Position numbers and translations under genes: made by a program. A DNA stretch of 36,241 bases, taken from the NCBI GenBank assembly GCA_944382835.1, contig CALWNP010000026.1, positions 1 through 36,241 on the forward strand, in the 5' to 3' direction. Below are positions 6,996 through 15,723 of this stretch, piece by piece (the first letter of the stretch is position 1; every line of letters begins with the position of its first letter). Source of the DNA: an uncultured Gemmiger sp. Its GTDB lineage: Bacteria > Bacillota > Clostridia > Oscillospirales > Ruminococcaceae. The notes under the pieces are model-generated. The model saw only the letters and a list, made by a program, of their open reading frames with translations, made no database searches and was not told the origin of the DNA.

Positions 6996-9296
6996 ATGCC
7001 GATTTTTGTGAAGGACAAGCCACCTGTCCAAGGCTCGGGCGCCCCCGCCCGGCCGGCGCTGCCCCGCAGCCGCTCCGCCCTGCTGTGGCAGGCGGCCGCC
7101 GCCCTGGCCGGCGGGGTGCTGGCGGCCGGGCAGGTCTACGGGGGCGCGGCCCCCTTCGGGCTGGCACTGGTCATGGGCTGTGCGCCGGGGTATCTGCTGC
7201 CGGCGGCGGTGGGAGCAGCGCTGGGCAGTTTGCTGGCCCTGCCCATGGACCTGGCCCTCAAGCTGATGGGGGCGATCCTGGCCGCCGCCATGGCCCGGCT
7301 GGCCGGGCGGCAGCTCCGCCGGGAGGAAACCCGGCTGGCGGTGGGGGCCGGCAGCGGCGCCCTGCTGCTGGAACAGGGGATTGTGGGGCTGGGCAGTGGC
7401 CTGGCCGTCTCGCCGGGGTCCAACGCCGCGGTGCTGGGCACCGCCGTGCTGGCCGCGGGGCTGGGGCTGGCCATCCATGCCTTTCCCACTGATAAGCCCC
7501 GGGGGGCCTGCCTCTGGCTGGCCATGCTCACCGCCTGCGCCCAGCGGCTGACGGTGGGAGGCTTTGCCCCCGGCCTGGCCCTGGCCGCCGCCGGGGGACT
7601 CTGTGCTGCCTACGCCGGCAGCCTGGAACAGAGCGCCGTGCTGGCGGTGGCCCTGGCCGCCGCCCTCACCGCCGCCACCCCCGGCCTGGCCTACGGGGCG
7701 CTGGCCGTCGCCCTGGGCACCCTGGGGGCGGCTGCCTTCTGTGCCGGGCGGCGCTGGTCCTGCGCCGGGGTCTTTGTGCTAGGCTGCGGGCTGGGCGCCC
7801 TGGCGGCCCCGGGCTGGTTCCAGGCCGCCGGCATCCTGGCCGGGGCAGCCTCCGGCGTGCTGCTGTACATTCTGACCCCGCCCGCCCTGCTGCGGGCTCT
7901 CTTTCCGCCGCCGGCCCCGCCGGCCGCCAGCCAGAGCCTCTCGGGGGCAGCCCGGCGGCTGGCCACCGTGGCCGACACCCTGTCGGACATTGCCGACACC
8001 GTCAACGCGGTCTGCGCCCGGCAGCTGCCGCCCCGGGGGGAGACCTATGACTTTGTGGTGGACTACGCGGCCCAGCATGTCTGCCAGCAGTGCAACCGGC
8101 GGGAACAGTGCTGGATCAAGGGCTTTTCCACCGCCATGGACGGGCTCTACCAGCTGCGGGGGGTTCTGGAAGCCAACGGCCGGGCGGAGGTGGAAAATCT
8201 GCCGCCCCAGCTCACCGTCTGCACCCATCCCTCCGACCTCTGCGCCGCGGTGACCCACGGTTACCGGCTGTGGTGCAGCCGCCGCCAGACCCGGGCCCGG
8301 GCCAACACCCTGCGCACCGCCCTCACCGAGCAGTACAGCGCCATGGCCACCGCCCTGGCCCAGCTCTCCAATCGGTTGGGCCAGGCGGGGCTGCCCGATC
8401 CCCGGGCCCAGAACAAGGTCAGCCAGCTCTTCGGGGCCATCGGCCTGGAGGCGCTGGAGTGCAGCGTCACCACCGATGTGGCCGGCCGGGCCACCGCCAA
8501 CGTCACGGTGCCCCGCACCAACCTGACCCAGGAGGAATGCCGGGCCCTCTCCGACGAGATGAGCCGGATCTGCCGTCGGGACTTTGACCTGCCCGATGTG
8601 GCCAACTGCCGCACCGTCACCATGCTCAGCTTCGGCGAACGGCCCCTCTACCGGGCCCGGTTCGGGGCGGCCAGCCGTCCCGCCCCCGGGGAGACGGTCT
8701 GCGGCGACGCCCACGAGGAGTTCTGCGATCATGTGGGCCGGGCCCAGATGCTGCTCTGCGACGGGATGGGCACCGGCCGGGCCGCCGCGGTGGACGGCCG
8801 GCTGGCGGCCAAACTCACCGGCCAGCTGCTGCGGGCGGGCTTTGCCGCCGAGAGCGCGGCCCGGCTGGTGAATGTGGCCATGGGGCTGAAAAACGGCGAC
8901 CAGGAATCCGGCGCCACCCTGGACCTGCTGACGGTGGACCTCTTCACCGGCCGGGCGGGGCTGTTCAAGGCCGGGGCGGCCCCCAGCTTCCTGGTGCGGG
9001 ACGGGGAGCCCCGAATGCTGGAGGGGGCCAGCCTGCCCATGGGAATCCTGGGCTCGGTGGTGGGGCGGTCCAACGCCCTCAACCTCTGCAGCGGGGATCT
9101 GGTGGTGCTGGTGTCGGACGGCGCCCTCTGCGACGGCAGCGAGTGGCTGATGCAGCAGCTCCAGCTCTGTGCCCGGCTGGGCCACACCCCCCAGCAGGTG
9201 GCCGATGCGGTGGCCGATAGCGCGGTGCGCCGGGCCACCGGACACCGGGATGACATCACCGTCACCGTGCTGGCCCTGGAGGCGGGCGGGAAATGA
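6996..9296 (+). CDS. spoIIE: Stage II sporulation protein E, PP2C-type phosphatase
   Basis: In endospore formers this septum-associated phosphatase dephosphorylates SpoIIAA to release sigma-F in the forespore. The 766 residues show a long Ala/Leu/Gly-rich multi-pass membrane region (about 30-330) and a cytoplasmic linker with a Cys cluster (CQQCNRREQCW). A C-terminal PP2C domain follows: metal-binding GD at Asp571, DGMGTG at 589, a later SDG, and DDITV at 752. All metal-binding acidic residues appear intact. The ATG at 6996 is chosen for AGGAGG 8 nt upstream, and the longer frame to 6885 lacks one. Length is slightly below the roughly 820 residues of Bacillus. It stands alone, with no terminator obvious downstream. 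Presence suggests sporulation ancestry, not proof that the organism sporulates. Confidence 0.92.
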   Translation: MPIFVKDKPPVQGSGAPARPALPRSRSALLWQAAAALAGGVLAAGQVYGGAAPFGLALVMGCAPGYLLPAAVGAALGSLLALPMDLALKLMGAILAAAMARLAGRQLRREETRLAVGAGSGALLLEQGIVGLGSGLAVSPGSNAAVLGTAVLAAGLGLAIHAFPTDKPRGACLWLAMLTACAQRLTVGGFAPGLALAAAGGLCAAYAGSLEQSAVLAVALAAALTAATPGLAYGALAVALGTLGAAAFCAGRRWSCAGVFVLGCGLGALAAPGWFQAAGILAGAASGVLLYILTPPALLRALFPPPAPPAASQSLSGAARRLATVADTLSDIADTVNAVCARQLPPRGETYDFVVDYAAQHVCQQCNRREQCWIKGFSTAMDGLYQLRGVLEANGRAEVENLPPQLTVCTHPSDLCAAVTHGYRLWCSRRQTRARANTLRTALTEQYSAMATALAQLSNRLGQAGLPDPRAQNKVSQLFGAIGLEALECSVTTDVAGRATANVTVPRTNLTQEECRALSDEMSRICRRDFDLPDVANCRTVTMLSFGERPLYRARFGAASRPAPGETVCGDAHEEFCDHVGRAQMLLCDGMGTGRAAAVDGRLAAKLTGQLLRAGFAAESAARLVNVAMGLKNGDQESGATLDLLTVDLFTGRAGLFKAGAAPSFLVRDGEPRMLEGASLPMGILGSVVGRSNALNLCSGDLVVLVSDGALCDGSEWLMQQLQLCARLGHTPQQVADAVADSAVRRATGHRDDITVTVLALEAGGK

Positions 9297-9357
9297 CGCT
9301 GGGCCGTCCCTATCGCCATCTTTGTACAAAAATTTTGAAAAATCATGAAAAAAACTG

Positions 9358-9386
9358 TTTAATTTTTTCTCAAACTGTGGTACAGT
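9358..9386 (+). promoter_or_regulatory. Possible promoter of the EF-G paralogue
   Basis: TTTAAT (9358-9363) and TACAGT (9381-9386) are spaced 17 bp apart in an otherwise A/T-rich patch between spoIIE and the EF-G-like gene. Neither hexamer is perfect. The implied leader is about 115 nt. Confidence 0.45.
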
Positions 9387-9508
9387 AGAGATATTCCGAG
9401 CGGACTGAAAGAGAACCGCCGCAATGACAAAACGCCGGTCGGGGAGATTTGACACATTGACTTTGGCCCATGGCGAGGGGCCCCGGCGCGAAAAGAGGTT
9501 AGATAACG

Positions 9509-11587
9509 ATGGAATACGCCAGCAAAGACATCCGCAACATTCTGGTGGCCGGCCACGCCGGCTGCGGCAAAACGACTTTGGTAGAGGCGCTGCTGTATCA
9601 GAGCGGCGCCCTGGAGCGGATGGGCCGCGTGGAAGACGGCACCACCGCCAGCGACTTTGACCCCGAGGAGATCCGGCGCAAGGCCTCCCTCAATTCCAGC
9701 GTGATTCCGGTGGAGATCGGCGGCATCAAGTACAACCTGATCGACGTACCCGGCCTGTTTGATTTCGAGACCGGCGCGGCCGAGGGCATCACCGCCGCCG
9801 AGAGCGTGCTGATCTGTGTGTCCGGCCGTTCGGGGGTCACCGTCGGCGCCGAGAAAGCCTACCGCCTGGCGGTGCGCCACAACAAGGCCCGGATGATCTT
9901 TATCACCAAGACCGACCTGGAAAACGCCGACTACTTCAAGATTCTGGAACAGATGAAGATTGAGTTCGGCCCCAGCGTCTGCCCCTGCGTGGTGCCGGTC
10001 CGGCTGGACGACGGCACCGTCGCCTACATCAACCTGTTCAGCCAGAAGGCGTTCAAATATGAGAGCGGCAAGCAGATCCAGATTGAGCTGCCCGACATCG
10101 GCCACCGCTTCGAGGGCCTGATCCAGGCCATGAACGAGGCCATCGCCGAGACCGACGAGACCCTGATGGAAAAATTCTTCGAGGGTGAGCCCTTCACCAC
10201 CGAGGAGATCGTCCAGGGCATGGCCGCCGGTGTCCGCTCGGGGCAGATCACCCCGGTGTTCTGCGGCAGCGCGGTCAACCAGCAGGCGCTGGATATGCTG
10301 ATCTACAACATGAAGGAGCTGCTGCCCAGCGCCGCCACCGCCACCGCGGTGGGGGAGACCAAGGAGGGCGAGCCGGTGGAGATCACCGCCGACCCCGAGG
10401 CCCCGCTCTGCGCCTATGTCTTCAAGACGGTGGCCGATCCCTTTGTGGGCAAGCTCAGCTTCATCAAGGTGCTGTCCGGCCGGCTGACCGCAACCTCCAA
10501 CGCGGTCAACGCCCGCACCGGTCAGCCCGAGCGGCTGGGCAAGACCATGACCGTCTGCGGCAAGCGCCAGTCTGACGCCGCCGCCATCCCCGCCGGGGAC
10601 ATCGGCGCCGTGGCCAAGCTGGCCACCGCCAAGACCGGCGATACCCTCTGCGATCCCGCCCGGGTGGTGGCACTGCCCGCCCCGGTTTATCCCAACGCCT
10701 GCCACCGGATGGCCATTACCGTGGCCAAGAAGGGGGACGAGGGCAAGGTCTCCGGCGCTTTGGCCCGCCTCATGGAGGAGGACCCCGCCATCACCTTTGC
10801 GGTGGACCCCGAGACCAAACAGCAGATCATCGGCGGCCTGGGCCCCCAGCACCTGGAGGTGGCTGTGGCCAAGCTCAAGAACAAGTTCGGCGTCGAGATC
10901 ACCCTGGATACCCCCCGGGTGCCCTACCGGGAATCCATCCGCAAGTCCTGCAAGGCCCAGGGCCGTCACAAGAAACAGACCGGCGGCCACGGCCAGTTCG
11001 GCGATGTCTGGATCCAGTTCGAGCCCTGCGAGGGGGATGAGATCCAGTTCGAGGAGAAGGTGTTCGGCGGCAGCGTGCCCAAGAACTTCTTCCCGGCGGT
11101 GGAAAAGGGTGTGCGCCAGGCGGCGGCCCACGGCGTGCTGGCCGGCTACCCCATGGTGGGGATGAAGGCCACCCTGCTGGACGGCAGCTACCATCCGGTG
11201 GACTCCAGTGAAATGGCCTTCATCATGGCCGCCAAGCTGGCCTACAAGGCCGCCATCCCCGAGGCTGGTCCGGTGCTGCTGGAACCCATCGGCACCCTGA
11301 AAGCCCTGGTTCCCGCCGACAACACCGGCGACATCATGGGCGAGGTGACCAAGCGCCGTGGCCGGGTGCTGGGCATGACCCCCGACGCCGACGGCATGCA
11401 GGTGGTGGAGGCCGAGGTTCCCATGGCCGAGATGCAGGACTTTACCACCTATCTGCGGCAGCTGACCCAGGGCCGCGGCTCCTTTACCTTTGACTTCGTC
11501 CGCTACGAGACCCTGCCCCAAATGCTGGAGGCCAAGGTCATCGAGCAGGCCAAGAAGCTGGGCAACCTGGCCGAGGACGACGCCTGA
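9509..11587 (+). CDS. Elongation factor G paralogue with altered GTPase motifs
   Basis: This 692-residue translational-GTPase homologue has the full EF-G layout: a G domain, domain II, and a domain IV with GGHGQFGDVWIQFEP and KNFFPAVEKGV, then a domain V. Its G motifs differ from canonical EF-G. G1 is GHAGCGKTT (15-23). The switch I segment reads EEIRRKASLNSSV where EF-G has ERERGITI. G3 is DVPGLFDF (79-86), so the catalytic His of DTPGHVDF is Leu83. G4 is TKTD (133-136), where EF-G has NKxD. Such paralogues occur in Clostridia and Thermotogae beside the true fusA, and their role is unclear. The usual fusA neighbours (rpsL, rpsG, tuf) are absent, so this is not the main EF-G. A strong terminator follows. 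Confidence 0.88.
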   Translation: MEYASKDIRNILVAGHAGCGKTTLVEALLYQSGALERMGRVEDGTTASDFDPEEIRRKASLNSSVIPVEIGGIKYNLIDVPGLFDFETGAAEGITAAESVLICVSGRSGVTVGAEKAYRLAVRHNKARMIFITKTDLENADYFKILEQMKIEFGPSVCPCVVPVRLDDGTVAYINLFSQKAFKYESGKQIQIELPDIGHRFEGLIQAMNEAIAETDETLMEKFFEGEPFTTEEIVQGMAAGVRSGQITPVFCGSAVNQQALDMLIYNMKELLPSAATATAVGETKEGEPVEITADPEAPLCAYVFKTVADPFVGKLSFIKVLSGRLTATSNAVNARTGQPERLGKTMTVCGKRQSDAAAIPAGDIGAVAKLATAKTGDTLCDPARVVALPAPVYPNACHRMAITVAKKGDEGKVSGALARLMEEDPAITFAVDPETKQQIIGGLGPQHLEVAVAKLKNKFGVEITLDTPRVPYRESIRKSCKAQGRHKKQTGGHGQFGDVWIQFEPCEGDEIQFEEKVFGGSVPKNFFPAVEKGVRQAAAHGVLAGYPMVGMKATLLDGSYHPVDSSEMAFIMAAKLAYKAAIPEAGPVLLEPIGTLKALVPADNTGDIMGEVTKRRGRVLGMTPDADGMQVVEAEVPMAEMQDFTTYLRQLTQGRGSFTFDFVRYETLPQMLEAKVIEQAKKLGNLAEDDA

Positions 11588-11624
11588 TTTCTTTGCCATC
11601 TCTTCTGATTCCTTTCTCTACATA

Positions 11625-11669
11625 GCCTGCGGGGCCCTGCCGGAAACGGCGGGGCCCCGCAGGCGTTTT
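11625..11669 (+). terminator. Terminator of the EF-G paralogue
   Basis: An 18-bp stem with one T.G wobble (11625-11642 with 11647-11664) is closed by a GAAA tetraloop and followed by GTTTTGG. The T-run is short, but the stem is very stable. Confidence 0.82.
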
Positions 11670-11733
11670 GGGGCAGTGGGACAGGGGGCGGAATCTGTGG
11701 GGAAAATACCGTTAAAAAACTATCAATTTCCTC

Positions 11734-11762
11734 TTGCGCATCCGGAAATTTCTGCGTATAAT
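11734..11762 (+). promoter_or_regulatory. pgk-tpiA-gpmI promoter
   Basis: TTGCGC (11734-11739) and a perfect TATAAT (11757-11762) are 17 bp apart. The leader to the pgk start is about 75 nt and contains possible secondary structure. Confidence 0.88.
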
Positions 11763-11771
11763 GGAGTCATA

Positions 11772-11804
11772 GCATCGGGGGCCGTGCGCCCGTTTTTCGG
11801 ATGC
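11772..11804 (+). other. Weak nested stem-loop in the pgk leader
   Basis: An outer 5-bp stem (GCATC 11772-11776 with GATGC 11800-11804) encloses a 4-bp GGGC/GCCC hairpin (11779-11782 with 11788-11791) followed by GTTTTTC. It begins about 3 nt after the predicted transcription start. Stems are short, so this is marginal. It could be an attenuator-like or 5'-protective element. Confidence 0.3.
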
Positions 11805-11842
11805 AGAACAAAAACAATCAGGATCGAGAGGAGATTTTTACC

Positions 11843-13051
11843 ATGGGTTTGGGCAAAAAAACAATCGACGATCAGAACTATGCCGGTAAGCGGGTCCTGG
11901 TCCGCTGCGACTTCAACGTTCCGATGAAGGACGGCGTGATCACCAACGACAACCGCATCAACGCGGCTCTGCCGACCATCCAGAAGCTCATCAAGGACGG
12001 CGCCAAGGTCATCCTGTGCAGCCATCTGGGCAAGCCGAAGAACGGCCCCGAAGCCAAGTTCAGCCTGGCTCCCGTTGCGGTCCGCCTGTCCGAAAAGCTG
12101 GGCCAGCCGGTCACCTTCGCCGACGATGACAACGTGGTGGGCGACAAGGCCAAGGCTGCCGTTGCCACCATGCAGAACGGCGATGTGGTGCTGCTGCAGA
12201 ACACCCGCTTCCGCAAGGAAGAGACCAAGAACATCGACACCTTCAGTGAGGAGCTGGCTTCCCTGGCCGATGCCTATGTGGACGACGCTTTCGGCTCCTG
12301 CCACCGTGCTCACTGCTCCACCGCCGGCGTCACCAAGTATATCAAGGACACCGCTGTGGGCTACCTGATGGAAAAAGAAATCAAGTACCTGGGCAACGCC
12401 GTCAACGATCCCGTCCGTCCCTTCACCGCCATCCTGGGCGGCGCCAAGGTTGCCGACAAGCTCAACGTCATCTCCAACCTGCTGGAGAAGGTTGACACCC
12501 TGATCATCGGCGGCGGCATGGCCTACACCTTCCTCAAGGCCGAGGGCTACGAGATCGGCAAGAGCCTGTGCGACGACAGCAAGCTGGACTACTGCAAGGA
12601 CATGATGGCCAAGGCCAAGGAGAAGGGCGTCAAGCTGCTGCTGCCCGTTGACACCGCCTGTGTCAAGGACTTCCCCGATCCCATCGACGCTCCGGTGGAG
12701 ACCACCGTTGTGTCGGTCGACGCCATCCCCGCTGATATGGAAGGCTGCGACATCGGCCCCGAGACCATGAAGCTCTTTGCCGATGCCGTCAAGAGCTCCA
12801 AGACCGTTGTCTGGAACGGACCCATGGGCGTCTTCGAGAACCCGACCCTGGCTGCCGGCACCCTGGCTGTTGCCAAGGCCATGGCAGAGAGCGATGCCAC
12901 CACCGTCATCGGCGGCGGCGACTCCGCTGCGGCTGTCCAGCAGATGGGCCTGGGCGACAAGATGACCCACATCTCCACCGGCGGCGGCGCCTCTCTGGAG
13001 TACCTGGAGGGCAAGGAGCTGCCCGGCATCGCGGTCATCGAGAACGCATAA
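11843..13051 (+). CDS. pgk: Phosphoglycerate kinase
   Basis: This glycolytic enzyme transfers the acyl phosphate of 1,3-bisphosphoglycerate to ADP, giving ATP and 3-phosphoglycerate. The 402 residues are of normal length. The N-terminal substrate loop VRCDFNVP lies at 20-27, and the C-terminal nucleotide-binding GGGDSAAAV is present. Start chosen at ATG 11843 because AGGAG lies about 10 nt upstream and the protein aligns from MGLGKKTI. An in-frame ATG at 11801 lacks a binding site. It is first in a pgk-tpiA-gpmI operon. No GAPDH gene precedes it in the window, unlike many Firmicutes where gapA leads the cluster. Confidence 0.97.
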   Translation: MGLGKKTIDDQNYAGKRVLVRCDFNVPMKDGVITNDNRINAALPTIQKLIKDGAKVILCSHLGKPKNGPEAKFSLAPVAVRLSEKLGQPVTFADDDNVVGDKAKAAVATMQNGDVVLLQNTRFRKEETKNIDTFSEELASLADAYVDDAFGSCHRAHCSTAGVTKYIKDTAVGYLMEKEIKYLGNAVNDPVRPFTAILGGAKVADKLNVISNLLEKVDTLIIGGGMAYTFLKAEGYEIGKSLCDDSKLDYCKDMMAKAKEKGVKLLLPVDTACVKDFPDPIDAPVETTVVSVDAIPADMEGCDIGPETMKLFADAVKSSKTVVWNGPMGVFENPTLAAGTLAVAKAMAESDATTVIGGGDSAAAVQQMGLGDKMTHISTGGGASLEYLEGKELPGIAVIENA

Positions 13052-13076
13052 TGTAATTGTGGGCAAACCTCGCTGT

Positions 13077-13098
13077 CTGTCCGCCGCGCGGCGGACAG
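13077..13098 (+). other. First stem-loop in the pgk-tpiA gap
   Basis: A perfect 9-bp inverted repeat (CTGTCCGCC / GGCGGACAG, 4-nt loop) lies 26 nt after the pgk stop. No T-run follows. It could protect the pgk mRNA 3' end or mark a processing site. Confidence 0.6.
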
Positions 13099-13124
13099 CG
13101 GATGCCCCAACATCACCGCAACAG

Positions 13125-13155
13125 GGCGCGGCGGCTGGGCCGCCGCGCCTTTGCC
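13125..13155 (+). terminator. Second stem-loop in the pgk-tpiA gap, partial terminator
   Basis: A perfect 11-bp inverted repeat (13125-13135 with 13139-13149, 3-nt loop) is followed by TTTGCCTT. The short interrupted T-run suggests incomplete termination, which would lower tpiA and gpmI relative to pgk. No separate tpiA promoter is visible. Confidence 0.5.
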
Positions 13156-13190
13156 TTCCCGCACAGGGAAACGGAAAGGAGTAAATTGTT

Positions 13191-13958
13191 ATGGATAAGC
13201 AAAACCGCAAGGCAATCATTGCCGGTAACTGGAAAATGAATATGACCCCCACCGAGGCGGGCCATCTGATCGACGCCCTGATCCCCGCCGTGCAGAACGC
13301 CGGCTGCGAAGTGGTCATCTGCGTGCCCTTCACCGACCTCTGCGTGGCCGTGGCCAAGTGCAGCGGCACCAACATCCATGTGGGCGCCGAGAACGTCCAC
13401 TTTGAGAAGTCCGGTGCCTTCACCGGCGAAATCTCCGCCGACATGCTCACCGATCTGGGCGTGGAGTACGTTGTGGTCGGCCACAGCGAGCGCCGCCAGT
13501 ACTTCGCCGAGACCGACGAGACCGTCAACAAGCGCGCCCTGGCTGCCCTGGCCGGCGGCCTCAAGCCCATCATCTGCGTGGGCGAGAGCCTGGCCCAGCG
13601 GGAGCAGGGTGTCACCGAGGAACTGGTCCGGATGCAGGTCAAGATTGCCCTGCAGGGTGTCACCGCCGAACAGCTGAAGAACGTGGTCATCGCCTACGAG
13701 CCTGTCTGGGCCATCGGCACCGGCAAGACTGCCACCGCCGACCAGGCCGAGGAGGTCTGCGCCGCCATCCGCAAGGTGGTGGGCGAGCTCTACGGCGAGG
13801 ATGCCGCCAAGGCCCTCACCGTCCAGTACGGCGGCAGCATGAACGCCAAGAACGCCGAGGAACTGCTCTCCAAGCCCGACGTGGACGGCGGCCTGATCGG
13901 CGGCGCTTCCCTCAAGGCGGATCAGTTCGCCATCATCGTGGACGCGGCCAGCAAGTAA
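13191..13958 (+). CDS. tpiA: Triosephosphate isomerase
   Basis: This enzyme interconverts dihydroxyacetone phosphate and glyceraldehyde 3-phosphate. The 255 residues form a TIM barrel with the substrate residues Asn13 and Lys15 (GNWKMN), the electrophile His98 (VGHSERRQYF) and the catalytic base Glu170 (AYEPVWAIGTG, whose IGTG begins the mobile loop). The C-terminal phosphate site YGGS is also present. ATG at 13191 has AAAGGAG about 10 nt upstream. It is the second gene of the glycolytic operon, separated from pgk by a 139-nt structured spacer and from gpmI by 45 nt. Confidence 0.97.
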   Translation: MDKQNRKAIIAGNWKMNMTPTEAGHLIDALIPAVQNAGCEVVICVPFTDLCVAVAKCSGTNIHVGAENVHFEKSGAFTGEISADMLTDLGVEYVVVGHSERRQYFAETDETVNKRALAALAGGLKPIICVGESLAQREQGVTEELVRMQVKIALQGVTAEQLKNVVIAYEPVWAIGTGKTATADQAEEVCAAIRKVVGELYGEDAAKALTVQYGGSMNAKNAEELLSKPDVDGGLIGGASLKADQFAIIVDAASK

Positions 13959-14003
13959 TTTTCCCCCTCCGCGCAATTCAAAACAACTAAGGAGACAACA
14001 TTC

Positions 14004-15530
14004 ATGTCGAAAAAACCTGTCCTTCTCTGCATCATGGACGGTTTCGGCTGGACCCCGGAGCACACCTTCGGCAACGCCGTCACCGCCGCCAAGACCCCGC
14101 ATCTGGACGAGATCTTCAAGAACTACCCCATGACCACCATCCAGGCCTCCGGCATGGCTGTCGGCCTGCCCGACGGCCAGATGGGCAACAGCGAAGTCGG
14201 CCACACCAACATGGGCGCCGGCCGCATTGTCTACCAGCAGCTCACCCTCATCACCAAGTCCATCCGGGACGGCAGCATGAAGGAGAACCCGGTGCTGGTC
14301 AAGAACATGAAGGCTGCCATCGATGCCGGCAAGGCCATCCATCTGATGGGCCTGGTGGGCACCGGCGGTGTCCACAGCCATGCCGACCACTGGTTCGGCG
14401 TGCTGGACATGGCCAAGCACATGGGCGCCACCAAGGTCTACCTCCACTGCATCATGGACGGCCGTGACACCGACCCCCACAGCGGCAAGGGCTTTTTGGC
14501 CGATCTGCAGGCCAAGCTGGACGAGCTGGGCATCGGTCAGATTGCCACCGTCACCGGCCGTTACTACGCCATGGACCGGGACAACAACTGGGACCGTGAG
14601 GAGAAGGCCTATGCCGCCTTCGTCTACGGCGAGGGCAACCACGCCGCCAACGCCCAGGAGGCCATCGAGGCTTCCTATGCCGCCGATGTCACCGACGAGT
14701 TCGTGGTGCCCTGCGTCACCTGCGAGGGCGGCCGGGTTCAGGAAGGCGACACCGTCATCTTCATGAACTTCCGCCCCGACCGTGCCCGTCAGATGACCCG
14801 CATCTTTGTGGACGACGAGTTCAAGGGCTTCGAGCGCCGCTATGGCCGCTTCCCGGTCCACTACGTCTGCATGGCCGAGTACGACGCCACCATGCCCAAC
14901 TGCGAAGTGGCCTATCCGCCGGTGGAGCTGAAGAACGTCCTGGGCGAGTACCTGTCCAAGAACGGCAAGACCCAGCTGCGCATCGCCGAGACCGAGAAGT
15001 ATGCCCATGTGACCTTCTTCTTCAACGGCGGCGTGGAGGCTCCCTACGAGGGCGAGGACCGCAAGGTCGTTCCCAGCCCCAAGGTTGCCACCTACGACCT
15101 CAAGCCCGAGATGAGCGCCCCCGAGGTGGCCGCCGAGTGCAAGGCCCGCATTGAGAGCGGCAAGTATGATGTGATCATCCTCAACTTCGCCAACTGCGAC
15201 ATGGTCGGCCACACCGGCGTCTTTGACGCTGCGGTCAAGGCTGTGGAGGCGGTGGATGCCGCCGTCAACGAGGTGGTCACCGCCACCCTCAAGATGGGCG
15301 GTGTGGTCTTCCTGACCGCCGACCACGGCAATGCCGAGAAGATGGAGAACGAGGACGGCACCCCCTTCACCGCTCACACCACCAACCCGGTGCCCTTCGC
15401 CGTCATCGGCGCAGGGGATGTGAAGCTGCGGGAGGGCGGCTGCCTGGCCGACATCGCCCCCACCATGCTGCCCTATATCGGGCTGCCTGTTCCGGCTGAG
15501 ATGACCGGCAAGAGCATCATCGTCGAGTAA
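14004..15530 (+). CDS. gpmI: Phosphoglycerate mutase, cofactor-independent
   Basis: This Mn-dependent alkaline-phosphatase-superfamily enzyme converts 3-phosphoglycerate to 2-phosphoglycerate. The 508 residues are the usual iPGM length. Metal-ligand Asp12 sits in IMDGFGW and the phosphorylated Ser63 in GNSEVGHTNMGAG. Later metal-site motifs include FRPDRARQ, NFANCDMVGHTG and TADHGNAEKM. ATG at 14004 follows AAGGAGA. It closes the pgk-tpiA-gpmI operon, and a textbook terminator starts 10 nt after the stop. Enolase, the next pathway step, is not in the window. Confidence 0.97.
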   Translation: MSKKPVLLCIMDGFGWTPEHTFGNAVTAAKTPHLDEIFKNYPMTTIQASGMAVGLPDGQMGNSEVGHTNMGAGRIVYQQLTLITKSIRDGSMKENPVLVKNMKAAIDAGKAIHLMGLVGTGGVHSHADHWFGVLDMAKHMGATKVYLHCIMDGRDTDPHSGKGFLADLQAKLDELGIGQIATVTGRYYAMDRDNNWDREEKAYAAFVYGEGNHAANAQEAIEASYAADVTDEFVVPCVTCEGGRVQEGDTVIFMNFRPDRARQMTRIFVDDEFKGFERRYGRFPVHYVCMAEYDATMPNCEVAYPPVELKNVLGEYLSKNGKTQLRIAETEKYAHVTFFFNGGVEAPYEGEDRKVVPSPKVATYDLKPEMSAPEVAAECKARIESGKYDVIILNFANCDMVGHTGVFDAAVKAVEAVDAAVNEVVTATLKMGGVVFLTADHGNAEKMENEDGTPFTAHTTNPVPFAVIGAGDVKLREGGCLADIAPTMLPYIGLPVPAEMTGKSIIVE

Positions 15531-15540
15531 TCTGCCTGCC

Positions 15541-15576
15541 AGAGCGCCTTTCCTTTGTGGAAAGGCGCTCTTTTTT
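15541..15576 (+). terminator. Terminator of the glycolytic operon
   Basis: A perfect 13-bp stem (AGAGCGCCTTTCC 15541-15553 with 15559-15571, 5-nt loop) runs into six consecutive T residues. This is the clearest Rho-independent terminator in the window. Confidence 0.97.
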
Positions 15577-15629
15577 GCCGCTGCGGGCGGAAAATGGCGG
15601 AATTTGGCCGGCGGAGGGGCAAACTGGCC

Positions 15630-15658
15630 TTGCGGTCGGGACGAAAATCGGGTATAGT
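15630..15658 (+). promoter_or_regulatory. Promoter of the first amidotransferase unit
   Basis: TTGCGG (15630-15635) and TATAGT (15653-15658) are 17 bp apart, about 65 nt before the first PP-loop gene. Confidence 0.8.
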
Positions 15659-15723
15659 AAATTCAGGTGTAAGAATCCCGGGGTGCGCCCTGCGTCCCGA
15701 TTGTGGAAAAAAGGAGAACCGCT

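Noticed and set aside
9297-9508. A leader hairpin GGCCC...GGGCC (9465-9482) before the EF-G paralogue
   Set aside because: It has only 5 bp with an 8-nt loop in GC-rich sequence, far from the candidate promoter, and is not distinguishable from chance.
9359-11599. A 746-codon minus-strand open frame opposite the EF-G paralogue
   Set aside because: It is antisense to a protein with clear translational GTPase domains; its composition is that of a shadow frame.
13113-15377. A 754-codon minus-strand open frame opposite tpiA and gpmI
   Set aside because: It is a mirror frame of two conserved glycolytic genes, with compositional repeats (Gly, Val, His, Leu) and no domain.
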